A DNA stretch of 64,000 nucleotides from Streptomyces sp. F001 (lineage in GTDB: Bacteria > Actinomycetota > Actinomycetes > Streptomycetales > Streptomycetaceae), in assembly GCF_004187715.1 (NCBI RefSeq), contig NZ_QZWF01000008.1:239460-303459 (forward strand). The letters are read 5' to 3'. The position numbers and the translations under genes are program-made. Under the pieces are notes generated by a model. The model searched no databases, was not told the origin of the DNA, and saw only the letters and a program-made list of their open reading frames with translations. Below are positions 8,019-15,493 of the stretch, piece by piece (within the stretch, counting starts at the first letter, position 1; each line of letters opens with the position of its first letter).

Positions 8019-9206
8019 TCAGGTGTTGGACGGCGTCGTGGGGTGTTCCGGCTGAGGCGTTACCACGCGGTCGGTGCTGTCGCCGTGGGATCCGCGGGAA
8101 CTGGCCTTGCGTGCCCCGGACACCAACTTGTTGAGGGTGAACACGCAGGCGATCTCCTTGACGCCGGCACCGGTCCGCCCGCTGATGCTGAGCGCGTTCA
8201 CCTTGTCGTTCGGGTAGGAGAACTGAGTGACGCCCCCCTTCCGGCCGAGGCTGAGGCACTGCCCGGCGAAGAACATCCGGACGGGAGAGGCTTTCTTCCC
8301 CGCGATCCGGCGCAGGATCGTGGCGGCGGCCGCCGGGCCCAGCTGCGTGGCGGCCTGGCAGCTCAGCCGGAACGGGTGGTCCGGCATCACTCCCGCGTCC
8401 CCAGCGGCGATGATGCGCTCGTCGTCCACACTGGTCAGCGTCGTGTCGGTGACCAGACGGCCTTCGGCGTTGGTGCGCAGCCCGCTGCGGGCGGCCAGGT
8501 CCGGGATACGGAATCCCGCAGTCCAGATCGTCACCGCGCTGGGCAGCTCGCGGCCGTCGTCGAGCCGTACGCCGTCGCGTGTCACTTCCGCCACCTTCGT
8601 ACCGGGTCCTTCGAGGACGGTCACACCCAGCTTGGCGAGCCGGCGGGCGACCGGGCGGCGGACTCGGGCGTGCAGGGAGGGGCCGAGCACCTTGCCGCAG
8701 ACCAGGGTGACCTTGCGGCCCACCTCCGCCAGCTCGGCGGCGGTCTCCAGGCCGGTCGGGCCGGCCCCGACCACGGTCACCGGAGCCGACGCGGGCGTCG
8801 CATCCAGCGCCGACCGCAGTCGTTCCGCCCCCTCGAGGTCCGACACCGAATGAGCGAACTCCGCCGCTCCGGGGACGCCGGGATCGGCGGCGCCGCTGCC
8901 CACCGCGTAGACGAGGTAGTCGTAGGAGACCGTGCCACCGCCCGCCAGCGACACCTGACGCTCGGCAGCGTCGATCCGGGTCGCAGTGTCGACCACCAGC
9001 CGGATGTTCCCGCCCATGACCCTGTCGAAGCCCTCGACCGCGTCATCGGAGCCGGTCACGAGCTGGTGCAGGCGGATCCGCTCGACGAACTCGGGACGCG
9101 GATTGATCACGGTCACCGACACACCATCGCGCCGAGCCAGGCGATTGGCCGCTGTCACGCCCCCGTACCCGCCGCCGATCACGACTACCTCGACGTTCCC
9201 GTTCAT
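8019..9206 (-). CDS. FAD-dependent pyridine-nucleotide oxidoreductase (NDH-2-like)
   Basis: A 395-residue flavoprotein. The N-terminal Rossmann motif is VIGGGYGGVTAANRLA, a second one (VVGAGPTGLETAAELAE, near residue 150) binds NAD(P)H, and the FAD-contact AAGDAGVM is near 285. It resembles type II NADH dehydrogenases and ferredoxin reductase-like proteins; substrate and acceptor are not evident. The start at 9206 (second of two adjacent ATGs) fits GAGGAGA best. The upstream region has a TGTTACG box and a TGGTGTCTC box, conserved in a remnant copy at 11355-11382; these may be recognised by the adjacent ECF41 sigma factor. The long hydrophilic C-terminus is probably disordered. Confidence 0.85.
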   Translation of the reverse strand: MNGNVEVVVIGGGYGGVTAANRLARRDGVSVTVINPRPEFVERIRLHQLVTGSDDAVEGFDRVMGGNIRLVVDTATRIDAAERQVSLAGGGTVSYDYLVYAVGSGAADPGVPGAAEFAHSVSDLEGAERLRSALDATPASAPVTVVGAGPTGLETAAELAEVGRKVTLVCGKVLGPSLHARVRRPVARRLAKLGVTVLEGPGTKVAEVTRDGVRLDDGRELPSAVTIWTAGFRIPDLAARSGLRTNAEGRLVTDTTLTSVDDERIIAAGDAGVMPDHPFRLSCQAATQLGPAAAATILRRIAGKKASPVRMFFAGQCLSLGRKGGVTQFSYPNDKVNALSISGRTGAGVKEIACVFTLNKLVSGARKASSRGSHGDSTDRVVTPQPEHPTTPSNT

Positions 9207-9236
9207 CATGTCTCCTCGTGTTGTGGACTCGGCATG

Positions 9237-9265
9237 GAGACACCAGCGGTCCGTCCGGCGTAACA
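9237..9265 (-). promoter_or_regulatory. Putative ECF41 promoter of the oxidoreductase
   Basis: Reading leftward, TGTTACG (9265-9259) and TGGTGTCTC (9245-9237) are separated by 13 bases about 30 bp before the start. Both boxes and the spacing recur upstream of the remnant copy at 11355-11382 while the intervening bases differ. The boxes resemble the published ECF41 target pattern only loosely. Confidence 0.45.
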
Positions 9266-9550
9266 ACCTGCGGATGAGACGTAGCGCACATCAAAGGTCG
9301 CGAAACGCCGCCCCTCCCTCCGCGAATGGTGTAACGCGGCCCTGACGAGGTCGGGCAGGAGCCGGGGAGTCTCGCGGTAGCGGGCGAGTGGGGCCCGGCT
9401 CGCTGTATTCGGCCTGACACGGCTCGGTGGTGGCCGCGCGGGCAACATTCATGGAGCCGAGGGGCACGACGTGGCACCAGCCCCCGTTCCTTCGACCTGA
9501 GCACCATCGCGGCGGAAAAGAGACTCACCGCATTCGCTGGAAAACACCGC

Positions 9551-9584
9551 GAACGGCCGCCGGAAAGCCGAGCGGCGGCCGTTC
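9551..9584. terminator. Hairpin after the CruF-like operon
   Basis: Perfect 11-bp arms (GAACGGCCGCC and complement, 9551-9561 and 9574-9584) lie 14 bp beyond the stop of the CruF-like gene. No U-tract follows, as is usual in Streptomyces. Between 9266 and 9550 I see no gene. Confidence 0.6.
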
Positions 9585-9598
9585 TGTGTCAGTCGGAA

Positions 9599-10471
9599 TC
9601 AGCGTCGCAGGGCCAGGTCGTTGCGAGCCAGCTTGACCGCGGCAAGAAGCGCAGCGAACACCGTGCCGAACAGGTTGATCGTCATCATCGTCTCGTTGAT
9701 CGCATGCCCGCTCCAGCTGACCGAGGCCCCGTCCTTGACCATGTCACCGGAGGCGCCGATGAAGTAGGGAACCGAGCTCAGTCCCAGCGCCCCGTAGAAG
9801 AGCACGTTCTGCGCCAACACCCCCCGCCCCTCGGTCCGCACCGACACCGAGGTCGACGCCGGCTGACGCTTCATCAAATACAGTGCGAAGATCTGGAAGT
9901 AGAGATAGGTGACAAACCACCAGCCCAAATAGTTGGTGTAGGGCACCCCGAACACCCCGCCCCCCTCTTCCCAGACCCAGACCCGCTTCACGGTGGCGGC
10001 GATCGAGTCGACGCCGAGGTCGAACATGGTCATCAGTGCCGCGGCCAGCATCGGCAGCGCCACCACCTCGACCCGGCCGGCGACCGACCCGGACGAGCCG
10101 CCCAGACGGCTGTCCGCCTCGTCGAGCAAGGTGTTGGCCACCTGCCAGCAGATGTAGCCCAGACCGAAGTAGATCGGTCCGATCTCGATGGGCACATGAA
10201 TCAGCTGCGGATGGCCCGTGTAGTGGTATTGGCCGAAGGGGAACCCGGTGGAAACGCTGAGGTTCTCGAAGAAGTTGCTCACCACCAGGGTCACGATCAG
10301 AAAGAACAGCAGCGTCCGCCACCCGTATCTCCGCACCCCGTGGATCAGCGCGAACGGGACCGACAGCAGCAGCATCGGCACCGCGATGTGTGTCCCGGTC
10401 AGCGGTACGGTGAGGCCCACTACTGCGGCGGCGGCTGCCAGCAGCCAGAGGACGCGGTTCCATGGGTTCAT
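9599..10471 (-). CDS. Carotenoid-biosynthesis family membrane protein (CruF-like)
   Basis: An integral membrane protein of 290 residues with about seven hydrophobic segments. It has the CruF/DUF422 hallmarks SNFFENLSVSTGFPFGQYHY near residue 65 and WEEGGGVFGVPYTNYLGWW near residue 167. CruF-type enzymes hydrate the psi-end of C50/C40 carotenoids. No other carotenoid gene (crtE, crtB, crtI) is in the window, so the substrate is uncertain and a role in another polyprenoid is possible. It is the last gene of a three-gene leftward operon; its ATG overlaps the previous stop. A hairpin terminator follows. Confidence 0.8.
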   Translation of the reverse strand: MNPWNRVLWLLAAAAAVVGLTVPLTGTHIAVPMLLLSVPFALIHGVRRYGWRTLLFFLIVTLVVSNFFENLSVSTGFPFGQYHYTGHPQLIHVPIEIGPIYFGLGYICWQVANTLLDEADSRLGGSSGSVAGRVEVVALPMLAAALMTMFDLGVDSIAATVKRVWVWEEGGGVFGVPYTNYLGWWFVTYLYFQIFALYLMKRQPASTSVSVRTEGRGVLAQNVLFYGALGLSSVPYFIGASGDMVKDGASVSWSGHAINETMMTINLFGTVFAALLAAVKLARNDLALRR

Positions 10472-10773
10472 TTTGTTTCTCCTGTAATGGTGGGTTCAGC
10501 TGCCTCCGCCCCCCGCAGCCGTCGAAGCAGCCCCAGGACCACCGCAACCGCCGCCGCGCACAGTGCCAGGGTGTGGTGAAAGCGCCCCGCCCCGGAATGC
10601 GGCCAGTCGGTGGGGTCCGCGGGTTCGGGTGCGCCGGGGACGGCACGGCGGTACCCGGTGAACACTCGAGACGCCCAGGCGCTGGTGGACTGGCGGCCGT
10701 AGAGCTCCAGCAGCCCCACCATCACGAGCAGTGCCGGGACGCATCCCGCGACAAAGGCCGCCTCGCTGCTCAT
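10468..10773 (-). CDS. Small membrane protein in the CruF-like operon
   Basis: A 101-residue protein with two predicted membrane segments, near residues 5-25 (AGCVPALLVMVGLLELYG) and 68-86 (LALCAAAVAVVLGLL), joined by a soluble loop. No family is recognised. It overlaps both neighbours by 4 bp, so the three genes are translationally coupled. A role in assembling or assisting the CruF-like protein is inferred only from this coupling. Confidence 0.7.
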   Translation of the reverse strand: MSSEAAFVAGCVPALLVMVGLLELYGRQSTSAWASRVFTGYRRAVPGAPEPADPTDWPHSGAGRFHHTLALCAAAVAVVLGLLRRLRGAEAAEPTITGETK

Positions 10774-11087
10774 GACACCACCGGGCCGACCGGCGTGCCG
10801 ACGCCCACGCTCAGGCCCGGGTGCGTGCCCGGCCCGGGGTCGGCGTCCGGTACGACCTCGGTGAACAACAGCTCCTCCGCAGACGCGTCCATCGGCCGGG
10901 CAGCCGCCGAGTCGCGGTACTTGACGCCAGCCAGGTCATCCACAGCACCGGCAACCATGCTCACCAGTGAAAACCGGTCGCGTCGGCGCCTGGCGCGTTG
11001 AAGGTACGTACCGATATCGGCATCCCGGCGCTCGATGCGCTTCACCAGAGCCTGCCGAGAATCGGTCTGATTCTCGGACGCCGTCAT
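10770..11087 (-). CDS. Unknown protein, first gene of the CruF-like operon, probably altered
   Basis: A 105-residue protein. Its first half is charged and helical (ALVKRIERRDADIGTYLQRA then RRRRDRFSLVSMVAGAV), a pattern seen in Streptomyces membrane-anchored helical proteins, but the membrane segment expected after VAGAV is missing and the sequence turns acidic/proline-rich. That suggests a truncated or rearranged gene. The ATG at 11087 is chosen because the frame upstream merges into an oxidoreductase remnant (11142-11323); the upstream region may thus lack the native promoter. Function unknown. Confidence 0.5.
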   Translation of the reverse strand: MTASENQTDSRQALVKRIERRDADIGTYLQRARRRRDRFSLVSMVAGAVDDLAGVKYRDSAAARPMDASAEELLFTEVVPDADPGPGTHPGLSVGVGTPVGPVVS

Positions 11088-11141
11088 CTCAGCCGATTCA
11101 TCCTCGCCGGAGCCGTCGCCCCGAGGTTTGCCAGCGGCCCC

Positions 11142-11323
11142 CGAAGCCCTCGACCGTGTCATCGGAACCGGTCAGAAGCTGGTGCAGACGGATCCGCTCG
11201 ACGAACTCGGGACGCGGATCGACCACGGTCACCGGCACACCATCGCGCCGAGCCAGGCTGCCGGCCCGCCGTCACGCCCCGTCCCCGCCGCCGGCAACCA
11301 CCGCGCTCGGCGTTCCCGCTCAT
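11142..11323 (-). pseudogene. 5' remnant of a second FAD oxidoreductase gene
   Basis: This stretch aligns with the first ~60 codons of the oxidoreductase at 8019-9206, starting from an ATG at 11323 (MSGNAE for MNGNVE). Small indels break the frame within the nucleotide-binding motif, and homology ends abruptly near 11142. Upstream sequence to about 11427, including the two promoter boxes at 11376-11382 and 11355-11362, is also conserved. The copy is non-coding now but its promoter could still fire into the CruF-like operon. Confidence 0.75.
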
Positions 11324-11354
11324 CGTCTCTCCCCATGTCGTGGACTCGGCATCA

Positions 11355-11382
11355 AGACACCAGCCACCCTTCTGCCGTAACA
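11355..11382 (-). promoter_or_regulatory. Orphan copy of the oxidoreductase promoter boxes
   Basis: TGTTACG (11382-11376) and TGGTGTCT (11362-11355), read leftward, repeat the boxes and 13-base spacing of the intact oxidoreductase promoter. With the remnant gene dead, this promoter points into the CruF-like operon. Confidence 0.4.
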
Positions 11383-11760
11383 GCCCGCGGATGAGACGTA
11401 ACGCACACCGGACACAACGGAACGCCGTCCCTTTCCTCGGGCGGCAGTTGGGCATGAGTGCTCAGACGGTCATCAGAGGCCACCGCCGACAGGCCGCAGG
11501 GCGGCCTGCTTGAGGCCACCGCCATGGCCGGCGGAGCTGAACGAGCTGGATGAAGGCCGACGGTTCGCCCGGCACGCGAGCCTGCTCACGGATGCTCCGG
11601 CACCGCAGCTCAACTCGCCTTCCGTCTACGGCTGTCGGCCTGCGCCCGGTCTCATGTCACTCGGAAAGGTTTGCCGACGTCGCGTCAGTGTGAGAAGCCG
11701 TTGTCGTACCGATCAAGGGACTCACTGATCGAACGGATGTCTCGATCGGGTGATCGCTGA

Positions 11761-11888
11761 GGGTCTCGTGCGTCCGACCGAGCGGAGCGCGATCGCCGGT
11801 ATCCGTCGGACACGACCCACGCGGAGTGGGCCGAGGTGCATGCGTTGTTGCCCGTGCCGGGATGGCCGGAGGGAAGGGGCGGGCAGCA
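11761..11888 (+). mobile_element. Remnant of an IS5-type transposase N-terminus
   Basis: The frame reads DRAERDRRYPSDTTHAEWAE, then VHALLPVPGWPEGRGGQ. The second run is the characteristic N-terminal region of actinomycete IS5/IS4-type transposases (a ...D..W..L.PLLP....GRGG pattern). An in-frame stop at 11758 precedes it, and at about 11888 it runs straight into the remnant of gene A. No terminal inverted repeats were found. The 330 bp upstream (11428-11757) show nothing assignable. Confidence 0.55.
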
Positions 11889-11953
11889 TCGATGGCGTCG
11901 ACATCGGCGTCACGTTCGACCGGGAGCGCAATCGCTACGAGTTCTCCTGGGGT
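11888..11953 (+). pseudogene. Remnant of gene A
   Basis: The segment GVDIGVTFDRERNRYEFSWG matches GVDIGLTFDRERNRYQFTW of protein A (5314-5685). It is preceded directly by the transposase remnant and followed by the hairpin shared with the A-B operon; gene B is missing here. Confidence 0.75.
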
Positions 11954-11962
11954 GAGCACGGT

Positions 11963-11999
11963 GGAGCCGCCGGAGGGTGAGATGTCCTCCGGCGGCTCC
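11963..11999. terminator. Perfect hairpin after the arabinofuranosidase gene
   Basis: Arms of 14 bp identical to those at 6249-6285 (11963-11976 and 11986-11999), 22 bp beyond the GH51 stop. It probably ends the leftward arabinan operon. Confidence 0.75.
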
Positions 12000-12020
12000 G
12001 TGGGCTTTGTCCGCTCCGGA

Positions 12021-13538
12021 TCAGGCGAGGCGGATCACGTTCCAGGACAGCGGCTCCAGTACGGCGCTCAGTCGCCCGTCCTGGACGGTAGTGCCCTCGA
12101 TCGCGTGCGGGATGACGCGCTCGGGGTCGTCGAGGGTGTTGCGGGCGTCGGGGTCGGCGTCCGCGAGGGCGCTGTGCTCGACGACCCGCGTGAGGTCCAG
12201 CCCGTTCAGGGCCACCTCCAGCGGGAGCGACTCGGTGCGGCTGCGGTTGACCGCGAAGACGGTGACCGTGCCGTCCTCGGCGCGTACGGCGGTGGCGTGC
12301 AGGAGGTCCGCCTCGCCGTACTTCCGCGTCTCGTACGTCGGGGAGTCGACACGCACGTCCAGCACCTCGCCCCGGCCGTACTTCGAGGCCTGAGCGAACG
12401 GGAAGAACGTCGTCTGGCGCCAGGCCGGGCCGCCCGGCTCCGTCATGATCGGGGCGATCACGTTGACGAGCTGCGCGAGGCAGGCGACCGTGACGCGGTC
12501 CGCGTGGCGGAGGAGGGCGATGAGGAGGGAGCCGAAGACGACGGCGTCCATGACGCTGTAGTTGTCCTCCAGCAGACGCGGGGCCTCCGGCCAGTCGGCC
12601 GGGTCGATGCCCTCGGCGTGCTGCTGCCAGCCGGACATGTACCAGACGTTCCACTCGTCGAAGGAGAGGTTGATCTTCTTCTTCGACTTCAGCCGCGCGC
12701 CCACGTGGTCGCAGGTCGCGACGACGTTCTCGATGAAGGACTCCATGTCGACGGCGGAGGCGAGGAAGGAGTCGATGTCGCCGTCGACGGGCTCGTAGTA
12801 CGCGTGCAGGGAGATGTAGTCGACGAGGTCGTACGTCTCCTTGAGGACCGTCGCCTCCCACTCGGCGAAGGTGGGCATGCCCTGGCCGGAGCTGCCGCAG
12901 GCGACGAGTTCCACGTTCGGGTCGATCTGGCGCATCGCGCGGGCCGTTTCCGCTGCGATGCGGCCGTATTCCTCGGCCGTCTTGTGGCCGGTCTGCCAGG
13001 GGCCGTCCATCTCGTTGCCGAGGCACCAGAGTTTGATGCCGAAGGGGTCCTTGTCGCCGTGGGAGGCACGGAGGTCGGACAGGGCGGTGCCCTCGGAGTG
13101 GTTGGCGTACTCCTGGAGTTCGAGGGCCTCGGCGACGCCTCGGGTGCCGAGGTTGACGGCCATCATGGGCTCAGCCTGGGGGCCGACCTTGCGGAGGAAG
13201 TCGATGTACTCGGAGAGGCCGAAGCGGTTGGACTCCGTCGAGTGCCAGGCCAGGTCGAGGCGGCGGGGACGCTCCGCTGCCGGGCCGACGGAGTCCTCCC
13301 ACTTGTAACCCGAGACGAAGTTGCCGCCGGGGTAGCGGATGGCGGTGACGCCGAGTTCGCGGACGAGGTCGAGGACGTCCGTGCGGAGGCCGTTGGCGTC
13401 GGCTGTGGGGTGGTCGGGTTCGAAGATGCCGGTGTAGACGCAGCGGCCGAGGTGTTCGACAAAGGAGCCGAAGAGGCGGGGGTCGACCTTGCCGGTGGTG
13501 AAGGCGGGGTCGAGCGTGAAGCGGGCGGTCTTGCTCAT
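12021..13538 (-). CDS. abfA: Alpha-L-arabinofuranosidase, family GH51
   Basis: A 505-residue retaining glycosidase that removes terminal alpha-L-arabinofuranosyl groups from arabinan or arabinoxylan oligosaccharides. The (beta/alpha)8 domain contains RYPGGNFVSGYKWEDSVGP near residue 68, the acid/base glutamate in WCLGNEMDGP (about E176) and the nucleophile in SFDEWNVWY (about E295); a C-terminal beta domain ends NVIRLA. No signal peptide is visible, so it acts inside the cell on imported oligosaccharides, fitting the upstream ABC transporter. Length is typical for GH51. The ATG at 13538 is preceded by GAAGGGACCCC. A frame-broken duplicate of its 3' end lies at 6299-6417. Confidence 0.93.
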   Translation of the reverse strand: MSKTARFTLDPAFTTGKVDPRLFGSFVEHLGRCVYTGIFEPDHPTADANGLRTDVLDLVRELGVTAIRYPGGNFVSGYKWEDSVGPAAERPRRLDLAWHSTESNRFGLSEYIDFLRKVGPQAEPMMAVNLGTRGVAEALELQEYANHSEGTALSDLRASHGDKDPFGIKLWCLGNEMDGPWQTGHKTAEEYGRIAAETARAMRQIDPNVELVACGSSGQGMPTFAEWEATVLKETYDLVDYISLHAYYEPVDGDIDSFLASAVDMESFIENVVATCDHVGARLKSKKKINLSFDEWNVWYMSGWQQHAEGIDPADWPEAPRLLEDNYSVMDAVVFGSLLIALLRHADRVTVACLAQLVNVIAPIMTEPGGPAWRQTTFFPFAQASKYGRGEVLDVRVDSPTYETRKYGEADLLHATAVRAEDGTVTVFAVNRSRTESLPLEVALNGLDLTRVVEHSALADADPDARNTLDDPERVIPHAIEGTTVQDGRLSAVLEPLSWNVIRLA

Positions 13539-13590
13539 GGGGTCCCTTCGGGGGTGGTTCTGGTTTGTTGCCGGGTGCAGGTTTGTCTGT

Positions 13591-13645
13591 GGCTGGTCGC
13601 GCCCACGCGGCGGAGCCGCAAATTGATACAGCCCCGCGCCCCTTA
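13591..13645. repeat. Streptomyces-type dispersed intergenic repeat
   Basis: A GC-rich element between the GH43 and GH51 genes, with a small stem (GCGGC-GGA-GCCGC, 13607-13619) and flanks CGCGCCCAC and CAGCCCCGCGCCCC. From memory, near-identical elements are scattered between Streptomyces genes; only this copy is visible here. It overlaps the GH43 stop codon and may act as a weak terminator. Confidence 0.5.
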
Positions 13646-14608
13646 ACGGACGTTTGGCCAGCCGTTCTTTTGCCAGTTCAGCTTGTTGAGCCCGAGCTTG
13701 GGCGTGCCTTCGTCCTCTGCGTCGTAGTAGTGGTACGCCAGCCAGTGCTGGCCCCTGTCTCGGAACACCGACTGGCCTCCCGTGCCGATGTACCTGCCGT
13801 GTCCGGCCAGCAGCAGGTCACCGCCGCCCTCCAGCATCGGCTTCCCCGTGCTGTCCACGTACGGGCCCGTCACCGACGTCGACCTGCCCACCTTGATCTT
13901 GTACGTCGAGTTCACGCCCGAACAGCACGCGTCGTACGACGCGAAGAGGTAGTAGAAACGGCCGTGCTTGACGATGTACGGGCCTTCGACGGCGTACGGG
14001 GCGTCGGGGCGGGTCGCCAGGTGGTGGACCGGGGCTCCCGGGACCGCCTTGCCCGTTCTCTCGTCCAGCTCGACCATGCGGATGCCCGTCCAGTACGAAC
14101 CGAAGGACATCCAGAGCTTGCCGTCCGCTCTGATCAGGGCGGGGTCGATGGCGTTCCAGTGGTCGGTCGTCTCGGAGGTGAAGACCTTGCCGTGGTCGGT
14201 CCAGGTGCCGGGGAGGCCGGAGCGGGAGGTCGCGACGCCGATCGCGGAGTGGTTGGTGCCCCAGGACGACACGGCGTAGTACAGCCAGTAGCGGCCGTCG
14301 CGGTAGGAGATGTCGGGCGCCCACGGATCGCCCGTGTCGTTGTACTCGTACCACCAGTTCGGCGGCTCGGCGAAGACGTTGCCCGAGTCCTCCCAGTGGA
14401 CGCGGTCCTTGGAGAGGCGGGCGCCGATCACGCCGCCGGTCGAATAGGCGACGTAGCCGCCGGACTTGAGGCGGATGACCGTCGGGTCGTGGATGATCTG
14501 CTGGCCGGTGACGGGCTGGGGGGCGGGGTAGGTCACGGCCTCTGCCGTGCTCGGCAGCAGGGCGATGAGCGCCGCGGACAGCAGCGTCACGAGTCTGAAG
14601 CGCTTCAA
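13643..14608 (-). CDS. Secreted GH43 endo-arabinanase or arabinosidase
   Basis: A 321-residue secreted glycosidase. The signal peptide spans about residues 1-24 (MKRFRLVTLLSAALIALLPS, cleavage after AEA). The five-bladed propeller shows family GH43 marks: catalytic aspartate in IIHDPTVIRL (about D41), WAPDISYRDGRYWLYYAVSS near residue 96, IDPALIRADGKLWMSFGSYW, and the proton-donor glutamate in AVEGPYIV. Best fit is arabinan endo-1,5-alpha-L-arabinosidase, producing oligosaccharides outside the cell. It is followed by the GH51 gene and preceded by the permease genes in one leftward operon. Confidence 0.9.
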   Translation of the reverse strand: MKRFRLVTLLSAALIALLPSTAEAVTYPAPQPVTGQQIIHDPTVIRLKSGGYVAYSTGGVIGARLSKDRVHWEDSGNVFAEPPNWWYEYNDTGDPWAPDISYRDGRYWLYYAVSSWGTNHSAIGVATSRSGLPGTWTDHGKVFTSETTDHWNAIDPALIRADGKLWMSFGSYWTGIRMVELDERTGKAVPGAPVHHLATRPDAPYAVEGPYIVKHGRFYYLFASYDACCSGVNSTYKIKVGRSTSVTGPYVDSTGKPMLEGGGDLLLAGHGRYIGTGGQSVFRDRGQHWLAYHYYDAEDEGTPKLGLNKLNWQKNGWPNVR

Positions 14609-14629
14609 CTCACGCTCTCCTCAAGGGGG

Positions 14630-15493
14630 TCACTGGCCGGCGAGGCCCGTGTGGGCGACGCCCGCCACGATCTGCTGCTGGAAGAAGACGAAGACGACGA
14701 TCAGGGGCAGGCCCGCCATCAGGCCGCCGGCCATGAGCTGGGCCCACTGGATGCCGTAGGAGTTCATGACGGTCGCGATGCCGTTGGGCATGGTCATCAG
14801 GTCGGGGTTGTTGGTGACCATGTACGGCCAGAGGAAGTTGTTCCACGACGCGATGAAGGTGAAGATGCCGACCGCTGCCAGGGAGGGGCGGGCGAGCGGG
14901 ACGACGATGGTGAAGAAGACCCGCCAGCGGCCCGCCCCGTCGATGAACGCGGCCTCCTCCAGTTCGCGTGGGATGCCCTGGAAGAACTTGTAGAGGATGT
15001 AGACCATCGCGGCGGGCGCGCACTGCGGCAGGATCATGCCCCAGTACGTGTCGACCATCCCCATCTGCTGGACCGTGGTGAACAGGGGGACGCCGAGGAC
15101 CGCCGGGGAGACCATCAGGCCCGCCATGACCACGCCCAGCAGGACACCCTTGCCGCGGAACTCGGTGCGCGCGAACCCGTACCCGGCGAGCGCGCTCACG
15201 ATCAGCACCACCGTCGTCACACACACCGAGACGACCAGCGAGTTCACGAACCAGTTGGTGATGTTGCCGGTCTCGAAGATCGCCGACCAGGCCTGGCCCG
15301 TCCACTCCTTCGGCAGCCAGTGCGGCGGCACCTCGACGGCTTCGGTCTCCGCCTTGAGCGAGGTGAACAGCGCCCACGCGAGCGGGGCGAGGAACACCAC
15401 GGAGACGGCCACGCCCAGGAGGGTGAGCACGATCTGACTGGGCGTCCAGGACGACCTGCGGGGCTTGACGCGGATTTCTGCGGCGGTGCTCAT
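14630..15493 (-). CDS. Carbohydrate ABC transporter permease, MalG-type
   Basis: A 287-residue inner-membrane permease with six hydrophobic segments. The cytoplasmic EAA loop that contacts the ATPase is present (ELEEAAFIDGAGRWRVFFTI). The N-terminus is charged (RVKPRRSSWT). Its start overlaps the stop of the partner permease by 4 bp. No ATPase gene is present; Streptomyces sugar importers of this class generally use the shared ATPase MsiK encoded elsewhere. Substrate is inferred to be arabino-oligosaccharide from the flanking GH43 and GH51 genes. Confidence 0.9.
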   Translation of the reverse strand: MSTAAEIRVKPRRSSWTPSQIVLTLLGVAVSVVFLAPLAWALFTSLKAETEAVEVPPHWLPKEWTGQAWSAIFETGNITNWFVNSLVVSVCVTTVVLIVSALAGYGFARTEFRGKGVLLGVVMAGLMVSPAVLGVPLFTTVQQMGMVDTYWGMILPQCAPAAMVYILYKFFQGIPRELEEAAFIDGAGRWRVFFTIVVPLARPSLAAVGIFTFIASWNNFLWPYMVTNNPDLMTMPNGIATVMNSYGIQWAQLMAGGLMAGLPLIVVFVFFQQQIVAGVAHTGLAGQ

